A DNA stretch of 38,246 nt from Rhodobacteraceae bacterium SB2. GTDB lineage: Bacteria; Pseudomonadota; Alphaproteobacteria; Rhodobacterales; Rhodobacteraceae. Position numbers and translations under genes: made by a program. The DNA lies in the NCBI GenBank assembly GCA_001642945.1, contig LGRT01000027.1:1-38246 (forward strand), in the 5' to 3' direction. Shown here piece by piece: positions 8,259-15,721 of this stretch. Position 1 is the first letter of the stretch. Every line of letters starts with the position of its first letter. The notes beneath the pieces are model-generated. The model saw only the letters and a list, made by a program, of their open reading frames with translations, was not told where the DNA came from and ran no database searches.

Positions 8259-8270
8259 AGCAATTCCGGT

Positions 8271-8287
8271 CGCCCTTACCTAGGGCG
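8271..8287 (+). terminator. Short hairpin after binding-protein gene
   Basis: CGCCCT-TACCT-AGGGCG forms a 6-bp GC-rich stem 12 bases after the stop codon. No T-run follows, so full termination is doubtful. It may act as a stabiliser separating highly expressed upstream mRNA from the phosphoesterase genes. Confidence 0.4.
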
Positions 8288-8318
8288 GCTGGGTACTTAC
8301 CTGAGAAAGGTCGAACGG

Positions 8319-9146
8319 ATGAAACTTATCCATATCTCTGACATTCACCTGACGGCTCCTGGTGAACGCATGGGCGGCTTGAACCCCCACAGACGTTTTG
8401 CCCAAGCATTAGATGATGTGCGCGCGCAACACAGTGACGCCACTCGTATCATCATTACCGGCGATTTGACCCACTGGGGCGAGCCTGCTGCTTATGCATC
8501 GCTTGCCGATGCGCTGACCGATGTGCCTTGCCCCGTGCGCTTGTTGATTGGAAACCATGATGACCGCATTGCGTTTCTCAGCGTATTTCCCGACCATCCC
8601 AAAGACCATTCTGGGTTCATTAACTACGCTGAAACATTAGATACTACGCGTTTTATCTACCTCGACACAAACGCTTGGCGCACCCACGCCGGCCATTTAT
8701 GCGAAGCGCGGCGCGATTGGCTTGAAAATGAGTTGAAAGACTGTACCCGCGCGCGCCTGTTCATGCACCACAATGCGATGCCGCTTGGACTGCCTGCTGA
8801 AGACAAGATCGCTCTTGTTCCCGAAGACCGCGCACCACTGGCAGAGCTCTTGAGCACTTATCGAGACCGTGTTGAGTATATCCATTTTGGCCATATCCAT
8901 GCACCTGTGCACGGGACGTGGTGCGGCATTCCCTTTGCCTCCGTCAACTCCACCGGCAATCAATCTTTGCCTGACCTAACCGATCAGGAGCTGTTACATA
9001 GTGCTCCCATGGCCCCATCCTATGCAGTTATCCTTACAAGCGATGGTGGCACAATCATCCATGACATTCCCTTTACGTGGGATGGACCCGTGTTCAGCGC
9101 AGGGACAGCTTGGGAAGATTGGGCCAAACCGGTTGCCATAGAATGA
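8319..9146 (+). CDS. Metallophosphoesterase 1 (class III phosphodiesterase, GpdQ/CpdA-like)
   Basis: This 275-aa calcineurin-like phosphoesterase has all metal-binding motifs: Asp8-x-His10 (DIH), Asp49 (GDLTHWGE), Asn79-His80-Asp81 (GNHDD), His150-His151, and His192-x-His194 (GHIH). No signal peptide is visible, so it should be cytoplasmic and act on imported substrate. Family members hydrolyse cyclic nucleotides (CpdA) or glycerophosphodiesters (GpdQ). Its place right behind a Ugp-type importer favours the latter. The ribosome site is GAGAAAGG. It overlaps the next phosphoesterase gene by four bases (ATGA). Confidence 0.88.
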   Translation: MKLIHISDIHLTAPGERMGGLNPHRRFAQALDDVRAQHSDATRIIITGDLTHWGEPAAYASLADALTDVPCPVRLLIGNHDDRIAFLSVFPDHPKDHSGFINYAETLDTTRFIYLDTNAWRTHAGHLCEARRDWLENELKDCTRARLFMHHNAMPLGLPAEDKIALVPEDRAPLAELLSTYRDRVEYIHFGHIHAPVHGTWCGIPFASVNSTGNQSLPDLTDQELLHSAPMAPSYAVILTSDGGTIIHDIPFTWDGPVFSAGTAWEDWAKPVAIE

Positions 9147-9925
9147 AGTTTATCCATCTCACCGACACGCATGTTATTGGGGACGCGTTGCTCTACGGAC
9201 AAGACTCCGCCGCGCGGCTTCGTGCCGCTGTGGCCTCTATCAATGCCGAACACGTTGACGCTGGTTTCGTTGTGCTTACCGGTGACATGACCCATTGGGG
9301 CGACGCGGCGGCCTATGCGCGGTTAAAGTACGAAATCAAAAAGCTCAAGATGCCTGTGCATCTGATGGTGGGTAACCACGACGATACAGCAGCCTTTGGC
9401 GAGGCTTTCCCTGAAATACCCCGCGATGAAAATGGGTTTGTCCAAAGCGGTTTTGACACCCCATTCGGGCGGTTTCTTTTGCTGGACACCAAGGACCCAG
9501 AAACCCACGCAGGCGCATATTGCCTTGCGCGCCAAGCTTGGTTGGATCGTGAACTGGACCAAACCGACGGCTCAATCATCCTGTTCATGCACCATCCGCC
9601 TTTCAAAACAGGCATAGCGTCTATGGACCGGATTATGTTGCACGATGCCGAAAAGTTTTATGAGGTCATCGCCCCCCACAAGCCTCGCATCCGTCATCTA
9701 TTCTTTGGCCATGTGCATCGCGCCATTTTTGGCAATTGGCGGGGCATGAGCTATTCCTGCATGCGTGGCCTTAATCATCAGGTCGTTTTGGAAATGGACG
9801 GGCCTGCAGATCGCATTGCTGGAAATTTTGAACCTCCGGCTTACGGTGTGGTGACATTAAGCGAGGATCAGGTGACGGTTCATTTGCACGACTTTGCAGA
9901 TCGCTCAGAGCAATTTTTTTTGTGA
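9143..9925 (+). CDS. Metallophosphoesterase 2 (class III phosphodiesterase, GpdQ/CpdA-like)
   Basis: This 260-aa paralogue of the preceding protein has the same motif set: Asp8-x-His10 (DTH), Asp48 (GDMTHWGD), Asn78-His79-Asp80 (GNHDD), His150-His151, and His190-x-His192 (GHVH). The start at 9143 (MKFIHLTDTH) gives the same N-terminus as the upstream paralogue and an ATGA overlap; the longer frame from 9077 adds unrelated residues. The shared layout (THWG, GNHDD, THAG, FMHH) points to tandem duplication followed by divergence. Two enzymes might split diester versus monoester steps or different head groups, but this is inference. Confidence 0.88.
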   Translation: MKFIHLTDTHVIGDALLYGQDSAARLRAAVASINAEHVDAGFVVLTGDMTHWGDAAAYARLKYEIKKLKMPVHLMVGNHDDTAAFGEAFPEIPRDENGFVQSGFDTPFGRFLLLDTKDPETHAGAYCLARQAWLDRELDQTDGSIILFMHHPPFKTGIASMDRIMLHDAEKFYEVIAPHKPRIRHLFFGHVHRAIFGNWRGMSYSCMRGLNHQVVLEMDGPADRIAGNFEPPAYGVVTLSEDQVTVHLHDFADRSEQFFL

Positions 9926-10238
9926 ATCAACCTTACGGCCTGTGCCACACTGAACATGCTAGGATCAATTGTGGGAATGCGATGCGCTGGCGTTCCGTTA
10001 AAACCCGTTAAGCAAGAGTGAACCGGTCAAAAACCTAACATTGGCGCAGCCGCAGCGAATTAACGCTTTGTCCGCAAAGCGGACATTTAATCGGATTGCA
10101 GCGAATGGCAGCTGAGAGCCCATTTTGACCGATGCTGCAGCCTGCATGAATGACAGCTCTCGTGCAAATGATCCTACACAGTGCTGGTACAGCATCACAG
10201 GTTTTCCAACCGAGAGTAACTTCAATTGGGATGACTAC
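9926..10238. other. Intergenic region between phosphoesterase operon and broken phn module
   Basis: I see no convincing gene in these 313 bases. They hold a small perfect hairpin TGTCCGC-AAA-GCGGACA (10069-10085) and the second copy of the dispersed repeat (10078-10165). No clear terminator follows the phosphoesterase stop. Confidence 0.6.
10078..10165. repeat. Dispersed repeat, copy B
   Basis: This is a same-orientation relative of 2719-2805, with a 26-base core that differs at one position (10097-10122). The preceding hairpin TGTCCGC/GCGGACA overlaps its left end. Its position exactly between the phosphoesterase operon and the gene fragments at 10239 suggests that it served as a recombination point. 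Confidence 0.6.
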
Positions 10239-10382
10239 TTATTGAGAAACGGCGAGATCGTAGGACGCAACGATATCATTCGCACAGCTCGCAACATCTG
10301 AGGGACTGAAACCCGCCCGATATAGAGCGGAGCCAATCCCGAATCCGGTGATCCCTGCTGACAACCAATCTCCGAAGTTTTC
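10239..10382 (-). pseudogene. dgoA: 2-dehydro-3-deoxy-6-phosphogalactonate aldolase, C-terminal fragment
   Basis: The minus-strand frame ending at TAA (10239-10241) encodes about 48 residues that match the C-terminus of KDPGal aldolase (DgoA). ENFGDWLSAGITGFGIG is followed by SALYRAG and a helix ending ASYDLAVSQ; E. coli DgoA has ENLAQWIDAG..GLGSDLYRAG in the same place. Homology stops at the Glu-Asn of this motif (around 10382), and an in-frame stop lies soon upstream. The rest of the ~205-aa enzyme, including its active-site lysine, is absent. The fragment is non-functional and marks a rearrangement breakpoint. Confidence 0.8.
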
Positions 10383-10873
10383 TAGTCCCGCGCCTTTCCG
10401 TTCTGTCCAACGTTATTCATGGTTCAATTGGAGCTGCCAACAATTCATCACTCATTCCATTTTCTGCTATGCGTAGTTGGATCCACGCGACCGCACCGGA
10501 GAGCGTCCGAAGGCAAGCAATGGACTGTCTTAAACGCGTTAAACTTGAAGATTTTGCCTTGAAACGAGCAGATTCCTTATCTGGAGGTCAATCGCAGCGG
10601 GTAGCCATTGCTCGTGCATTGATGCAAAAACCTAAACTTATTTTCGCAGATGAACCAGCCGCTAGCTTGGATCCAATTTCTGGTAAGGCGGTGATGGATA
10701 TCTTCTTCGACCTTTGTAAGCAGGAAAACATAACCTTAGTTTTTACATCTCACAACGTAGAGCAAGCACTGCAATATGCTGATCGCGTGGTTGCCCTAAA
10801 GCAAGGGAAGGTTAGCCTTTGTGATTTGACAAATAAACTTAATTCAGAGGATTTGCTGTCCGAATATGCATAG
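10382..10873 (+). pseudogene. phnC: Phosphonate ABC transporter ATPase, N-terminally truncated
   Basis: Homology to PhnC begins abruptly at LVPRLSVLSNVIHG (from 10382), which aligns with the region just after the Q-loop of PhnC. It continues through the signature [15 protein letters not shown], Walker B LIFADEP, the D-loop and switch His (TSHNVEQAL) to a normal C-terminus. The first ~90 residues with Walker A are missing, so it cannot bind ATP normally. An ATG at 10469 could start a 134-aa product, but that would still lack Walker A. It overlaps the following phnE-like gene by 8 bases, as in an intact operon. The 5' part was replaced by the aldolase fragment. Confidence 0.85.
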
Positions 10874-11684
10874 TTCACCAAAAAGACTACCGCCCAAAAT
10901 ACATCTTGTATTATCAGGTCTAGCCGCATTTATAATTTTCTCGATATGGTCTTTTATTGGATCGGGTTTTTCTTTTGAAAAATTATTTTCTAGCCCAGAA
11001 TATCTTATGGATTTTTTAAGGCGGGCTTTTCCACCGTTTGATGAACATAGGATTACTTGGGACGCCTTTCTAAGGTATTTAGATGCTTTGCTTGAAACAG
11101 TACAGATGGCTTTTGCCGGAACCATTTTAGGCATAATTTTTGGTTTTGCTCTGTCTTTGATGGCATCAAAGAACTTACTTTTCTCATCATCATTGACCAA
11201 ACCACTGCAAGTTTTTGCGAAAGCCCTAATTGCATTTTTTAGAACCGTACCAGATCTTGTTTGGGCCATAGTTTTCGTAGTTGTAGTAGGTCTGGGGGCC
11301 TTTGCCGGAACTTTAGCAATTATGGTTGATACGATTGGTTTTTGCGGTAGATTCTTCGCAGAGGAGATGGAAGAGGTAGATAAAAGCCCCGCTGAAGCGC
11401 TCGAATGCTGTGGAGCAACCAAGGTTGATGCTGTATTCGCTTCCGTAATTCCGGCCGCAATGCCTGGCCTTATTGCGACTTCTCTTTTTGCTTTCGAAAA
11501 AGCTGTCCGCTCTTCTGTTATTCTGGGGATTGTCGGCGCTGGCGGCATAGGTCTGCAACTGCAAAGTTTATTTAACTTTTTTTCTTATGATAGAGCTATG
11601 GTGATAATAGGTATGATTTTTGTATTGGTCATAGGAATTGAGCGATTAAGCAACTACGCTCGATCACAAATAATGAATAATTGA
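10866..11684 (+). CDS. phnE: PhnE-type phosphonate/phosphite ABC permease (orphan)
   Basis: This intact 272-aa inner-membrane permease of the PhnE/PtxC family has a first TM at about 13-33, further segments after ~75, an EAA loop GATKVDAVFASVIPAAMPG and the typical end VGAGGIGLQLQSLFNFF. It is clearly different from the two PhnE proteins of the main cluster. Its start overlaps the truncated ATPase gene. No binding-protein gene accompanies it. With its own ATPase broken, it could only function with another ATPase such as the PhnC at 25311-26132. It may be a decaying remnant that still has an open frame. Confidence 0.85.
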   Translation: MHSSPKRLPPKIHLVLSGLAAFIIFSIWSFIGSGFSFEKLFSSPEYLMDFLRRAFPPFDEHRITWDAFLRYLDALLETVQMAFAGTILGIIFGFALSLMASKNLLFSSSLTKPLQVFAKALIAFFRTVPDLVWAIVFVVVVGLGAFAGTLAIMVDTIGFCGRFFAEEMEEVDKSPAEALECCGATKVDAVFASVIPAAMPGLIATSLFAFEKAVRSSVILGIVGAGGIGLQLQSLFNFFSYDRAMVIIGMIFVLVIGIERLSNYARSQIMNN

Positions 11685-11762
11685 TACGAAAATGGGTTAT
11701 TTAATTACTCGGCTGCACTCGTTTGACACTTGGTGTTTTTTCGAAGTTATTGGAGAGAAACT

Positions 11763-12416
11763 TTGAGAACAGATACAGCCGATAGCCATTGGAACAACCA
11801 ATGGGCTGACATCGCCGCAGGGAGCAAATGGCTTACGCCCGAAAATGATGTCAAGGATTGGGCGGCAGGACTGTCCCTAGGCGCGCATGTCCTTGATTTG
11901 GGTGCGGGTGTAGGTCGTCATAGTCTGGCGCTGGCCAAGGCGGGTTTCAAGGTAACAGCCTTTGATGCAGCATCCGAGGGATTGGCAGCGATAAGAATTG
12001 CCAATGCCAACGTAGAAACGGTTAAGGGACGGATGGATGAATTACCGTTTGGCGAGGCCATATTTGACCATATTTTAAGCTGGAACGTGATTTATCATGG
12101 GGATGAGACAGTTTTGCTCAACACCATTGGGCATATGCGTCGAGTCCTGAAGCCGGGTGGTACAGCACTGCTCACGATGCTGTCTAAGCGGCGGCTAGCG
12201 ATTGATCGAGAAAAGCTGAATGGTGCGCTAGAGATTTCTCGCAATACATGGGTTTTCGATGACGAGACGACCGATAAGCGCCACCCACATTATTATTGCT
12301 ACGCGGCTGAGGTGTTGGCTTTGTTTCAAGGATTCGAAGTCTTGCGGATGGAAGATCGAGAACATGAAAGACCAGGATCATGGCATTGGCATTTGATATT
12401 TGAAAGGAAATCATGA
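11763..12416 (+). CDS. Class I SAM-dependent methyltransferase
   Basis: This 217-aa protein has SAM-binding motif I VLDLGAGVG (43-51), an acidic residue ending beta-2 (AFDAA, ~67-70) and the post-core LKPGG motif (129-133). I prefer the TTG at 11763, six bases after GGAGAG; another in-frame TTG at 11730 lacks a ribosome site. Its stop overlaps the start of the PhnM-like gene (ATGA), so the two are co-translated. The substrate is unknown. A methyltransferase coupled to a PhnM homologue is not part of the classical C-P lyase pathway and hints at a modified phosphonate or at processing of a phosphoribosyl intermediate. Confidence 0.82.
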   Translation: MRTDTADSHWNNQWADIAAGSKWLTPENDVKDWAAGLSLGAHVLDLGAGVGRHSLALAKAGFKVTAFDAASEGLAAIRIANANVETVKGRMDELPFGEAIFDHILSWNVIYHGDETVLLNTIGHMRRVLKPGGTALLTMLSKRRLAIDREKLNGALEISRNTWVFDDETTDKRHPHYYCYAAEVLALFQGFEVLRMEDREHERPGSWHWHLIFERKS

Positions 12417-13621
12417 TAACTTTTGAAGGCGCCGAAGTCTATTTGCCGCATGGTATTTTTCAGAGCAATGTCACTGTTGCCGATAGTCAAATCGTAGAAA
12501 TAGGAGGCCCTGCGCGAGGTGAGGTGATCAAAGCAAGCGGCTTGATTCTCGCACCAGCGATGATTGATCTGCATGGCGATGCGTTTGAGCGCCAGTTGAT
12601 GCCTCGACCAGGTGTGTTTTTTCCGATGGAAGCAGCCGTTTTGGAAACTGATCGGCAGTTGGCGGCTAATGGTATTGCAACTGCCTATCATTCCATCACT
12701 CTAGGGTATGAGCCTGGTCTGCGCAGTCTCGAGAGTGGACGCTCCATGATGGCAGCAATTCGCGCTTTAGCTCCCCGATTAACAGTCGAAAATCGTGTTC
12801 AGCTGCGTTGGGAAACGTTTGCAACCGAGGCACTCGATGTGCTTGACTGGGCAATGGATGCGCCATTAAAGCCCTCTCTGGCATTCAATGATCATCTTTC
12901 GATGTCGCTACGCGGTGCCGAAACTACTCTCCAAGGAAGGCTTTTTGAACACAACCCGGAGTTTGAAGTTATGTCATTTGATGACAACGTACTTTTTGAG
13001 CGGCGCCACAGCAAACAGATTCAGCGTTCCGGTCTCAAATATGAGTGCTTTAAAGCGCTTGTCCAAGACGTTTGGACCCGTCGCGATGCCGTACCCAGCA
13101 TCATCCGCGAGGTGGCCAATAAGGCACGCCAGAGGAAGATTCCAATGCTAAGCCATGACGATACGCAGGCAGAAACCCGTCGGTTTTATCACGAATTAGG
13201 GGCCACTAATTCAGAGTTTCCCATGACGGTGGGAGCTGTTGAAGAAGCTCGCGCAAACGGCGACTTGATTATTTTAGGTTCCCCTAACGCAGTGCGTGGC
13301 GGCAGCCATACTGGATCAATAGCGGCAGGTGATATGGTTGAGGAGGGTAATTGCGACGTTTTGGCTTCGGATTATTACTACCCTGGTCTTTTAAGCGCAG
13401 TGGATCGACTTGATCGTGAAAAAAGGGCTGATAGGTTGCAGCTCTGGTCACTCGTATCAAGTGGTCCGGCACGGGCAATGAACCTTGCAGACCGGGGTGA
13501 GATTGCAGTGGGCAAGCGAGCTGACCTTGTTCTGGTGGATTGGCCTGAAGCATCGGTTCCGGCCATCAAAGGTACTTGGGTTGCGGGTCGCTGTGCCTAT
13601 TTAAGTAATCCAGCTGGATAA
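12413..13621 (+). CDS. phnM: PhnM-like amidohydrolase, second copy
   Basis: This 402-aa amidohydrolase-superfamily protein is related to PhnM, which removes pyrophosphate from ribose-1-alkylphosphonate 5-triphosphate. It has LHGDAFERQLMPRPGVFFP (53-71), a later LSHDDTQ, the GSPNAVRGGSH motif, and ASDYYYPGLL followed by GEIAVGKRADLVLVDWP near the C-terminus. It differs from the canonical copy at 13759-14925, which reads HTDNLERHLQPRPG, so it is a separate subfamily and not a recent duplicate. It starts inside the methyltransferase stop codon and is convergent with the other phnM. The substrate could be a different phosphonate or ribosyl triphosphate. Confidence 0.82.
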   Translation: MITFEGAEVYLPHGIFQSNVTVADSQIVEIGGPARGEVIKASGLILAPAMIDLHGDAFERQLMPRPGVFFPMEAAVLETDRQLAANGIATAYHSITLGYEPGLRSLESGRSMMAAIRALAPRLTVENRVQLRWETFATEALDVLDWAMDAPLKPSLAFNDHLSMSLRGAETTLQGRLFEHNPEFEVMSFDDNVLFERRHSKQIQRSGLKYECFKALVQDVWTRRDAVPSIIREVANKARQRKIPMLSHDDTQAETRRFYHELGATNSEFPMTVGAVEEARANGDLIILGSPNAVRGGSHTGSIAAGDMVEEGNCDVLASDYYYPGLLSAVDRLDREKRADRLQLWSLVSSGPARAMNLADRGEIAVGKRADLVLVDWPEASVPAIKGTWVAGRCAYLSNPAG

Positions 13622-13758
13622 TATCCCTTGAATACCTAACTGTAATAGGACTCCACAACATATAGCTCCTGGAGTGCGAACCCTTGATCTATCCTTATTC
13701 AGTCTTATCAGGCGTGAACTTGATTATCAGCGCATCCAATCGGTCAAAAAGCTTTAGA

Positions 13759-14925
13759 TTACCCAATTCGGTGTCCTAATCTCCAAACACCATTGATCCG
13801 TGGTAATTCGTCGGTCAATCCAAACCGAATTAAATCAGCGCGCTTCCCAACAGCAATCTCGCCTCGATCATCCAAATTGGCCGCGCGCGCTGGGGCGAGG
13901 GTCGCAGTTTTCAAACCCCGTGCTATGTTGCCAGTAATCAAGCCAAGCTTCACAGCAGCCATCAATAGGGATGATGGTGCATAGTCAGAGCTAAGAATTT
14001 TCAGCAGATCATCCCCAACAAGATCGCACGCCGCAACATTGCCTGAATGGCTGCCGCCGCGCAGCAGATTTGGGGCACCCATCATCACGGAAATATTATT
14101 TTCCTTGCAGGCTTTCGCCGCTTCCATTGTCGTCGGGAACTCGGCAATTTTAATGCCCTTACCTGAAGACCGCATGACGTCATCAATCGTCGTGTCATCA
14201 TGACTAGCCAAAGTCGCACCTAGTTTTTTGCCAATCCGTTCCGCGCCATCTTCATGCGAGGCGCCAAATTGCTCGCGCAAACCATATAGGTGATCTATAT
14301 ATGCATCCATTTCGGCGCGCGTCATATTGTATTTTCCGACGAGATATTCCTTCATTTTTGTAATGTTACGAAACTGGCGCTGGCCCGGTGTGTGATCCAT
14401 GATACTGACGATACCGATCCGATCTTCTAGGGAAAACTCGGACATTTCTTCGAGCAAAGTTTCGCTGCAAACTTCTGCACGTAGATGCAAGAAATGACTA
14501 ACGCGTAACAGATTACTCGCGTTCATTTGTAAAATGTCATCTGCCACACTGCGTGCGTATTTTTTATAGTTAGAAGCTTTTTTTGAGATGACCGAGCCCA
14601 CGCGCAATGCATTAAACACAGTTGTAATTCCAACCGAGGCCAGTTCAGCATCATGGGATAAAATTGCTGCCTTGCGCGGCCACACCGCGCCCGGTCGCGG
14701 CTGAAGATGGCGTTCAAGGTTATCAGTATGCAACTCAACCAATCCTGGCCCTAAATAATCGCCATTACAATCAATGATATTTTTTGTGGATGTGCCCCCA
14801 TCAGATATTTCCGAAATTTTGCCATCTTTTATAACCAGGCTTCCTTGCACCACCTTGTCTTCAAGAATGATTTTGGCATTCGTTAAGATAGTACCTTGTT
14901 CATAAAATGCTTCAAAATCTGTCAT
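13759..14925 (-). CDS. phnM: Ribose 1-methylphosphonate 5-triphosphate diphosphatase PhnM
   Basis: This 388-aa canonical PhnM hydrolyses the triphosphate produced by PhnGHIL to the 5-phosphate that PhnJ cleaves. The family signature HTDNLERHLQPRPGAVWP lies at 66-83, followed later by LASHDDTTIDD and MMGAPNLLRGGSHSGNVAA, then GEIAVGKRADLIRFG. I chose the ATG at 14925 (MTDFEAFYEQG). The frame is open to 15033, but the extra N-terminus is unlike the family; the ribosome site for 14925 is weak. It is transcribed away from the DUF1045 gene and is separate from phnGHIJKLN on the same strand. Confidence 0.9.
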   Translation of the reverse strand: MTDFEAFYEQGTILTNAKIILEDKVVQGSLVIKDGKISEISDGGTSTKNIIDCNGDYLGPGLVELHTDNLERHLQPRPGAVWPRKAAILSHDAELASVGITTVFNALRVGSVISKKASNYKKYARSVADDILQMNASNLLRVSHFLHLRAEVCSETLLEEMSEFSLEDRIGIVSIMDHTPGQRQFRNITKMKEYLVGKYNMTRAEMDAYIDHLYGLREQFGASHEDGAERIGKKLGATLASHDDTTIDDVMRSSGKGIKIAEFPTTMEAAKACKENNISVMMGAPNLLRGGSHSGNVAACDLVGDDLLKILSSDYAPSSLLMAAVKLGLITGNIARGLKTATLAPARAANLDDRGEIAVGKRADLIRFGLTDELPRINGVWRLGHRIG

Positions 14926-15034
14926 GTTCTTGGTTCTTTTTGGGGGACATATCGACATAATTCGATGGGTATCATTTTTCTGTAACAATCTTGTGTCTAT
15001 CTGAAACTTGCAGGTCACTATTTTGGAAACCAAT
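14926..15034. promoter_or_regulatory. Divergent promoter region, phnM - DUF1045 gene
   Basis: These 109 bp separate divergently transcribed genes. CTGTAAC-AATC-TTGTGTC (14980-14997) has the 7+4+7 layout of a PhoB box but only a partial match to CTGTCAT-N4-CTGTCAT. It is recorded as a candidate only. Confidence 0.3.
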
Positions 15035-15721
15035 ATGTTTACTCGCTATGCTGTCTATTTTTCGCCAATCCCAGAGAGTCCCTTGGCCAAATTTGGCAAT
15101 TCCTGGTTGGGATGGGACATCAACTCTGCGATAATGATTAAACGCCCAAACCTGCGTGATTTTTCTCAAAACATCGAAAGTCTGACCGAGAGCCCACAAA
15201 AATACGGGTTTCATGGAACGCTCAAAGCGCCATTTTATTTACGCGAAGGTATTGAAATCGATGAACTTCGCCAATTCTGTGTCTCTTTCGCCAAAGCTAG
15301 AACCCCTTTTGTTATAGGCCAGCTTCAAATCTCTTGCTTGGGCAATTTTCTTGCTCTTACTGAAAGGGAGCCGAGCACCGCTTTGGCTCAACTTGCAGGC
15401 GATGTTGTTGTTGAGTTTGACAAATTCCGCGCGCCCCTCACAGAAAAGGAGATTGCTCGGCGGCTAAAATCTAACCTGTCTCGGCAGCAAGAACACATGA
15501 TGCACTGCTGGGGATATCCGTATGTTTTGGACGAATTTCGCTTTCATCTGACGCTTACAGGCAGACTTAAGGACACAGAAATCGCAGATGTCCAGCATGC
15601 GTTAACCTTGAAGCTTATGAGCATTTTGGCAGACCCAATTACGATTGGCGATATGTGTCTTTGTGGACAGCGGCATGATGAACGCTTCGAGATCATTACA
15701 CGTTTTCCCCTTGGAGGCTAA
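15035..15721 (+). CDS. DUF1045 phosphonate-associated protein (2H phosphoesterase-like)
   Basis: This 228-aa member of the DUF1045 family is regularly found in C-P lyase operons next to phnM and phnN. It opens with MFTRYAVYFSPIPESPLAKFG and contains two short His motifs of the 2H-phosphoesterase type: YGFHGTLKAPF (near residue 58) and FRFHLTLTGRL (near residue 170), matching H-x-T/S-L. This suggests hydrolysis of a cyclic ribose phosphate or similar intermediate. The start at 15035 has GGAAACC upstream. Its 3' end overlaps the end of phnN (convergent) by 26 bases. Confidence 0.85.
   Translation: MFTRYAVYFSPIPESPLAKFGNSWLGWDINSAIMIKRPNLRDFSQNIESLTESPQKYGFHGTLKAPFYLREGIEIDELRQFCVSFAKARTPFVIGQLQISCLGNFLALTEREPSTALAQLAGDVVVEFDKFRAPLTEKEIARRLKSNLSRQQEHMMHCWGYPYVLDEFRFHLTLTGRLKDTEIADVQHALTLKLMSILADPITIGDMCLCGQRHDERFEIITRFPLGG

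Noticed and set aside
8373-8395. CTTGAACCCCC-like match to the tRNA-Met T-arm as a possible second attachment site
   Set aside because: It is only about 11 bases, lies inside the coding sequence of metallophosphoesterase 1, and the flanking tRNA bases do not match.
14980-14997. Strong PhoB box before phnM
   Set aside because: The second half matches the consensus at only three of seven positions; kept only as a weak candidate in the promoter entry.
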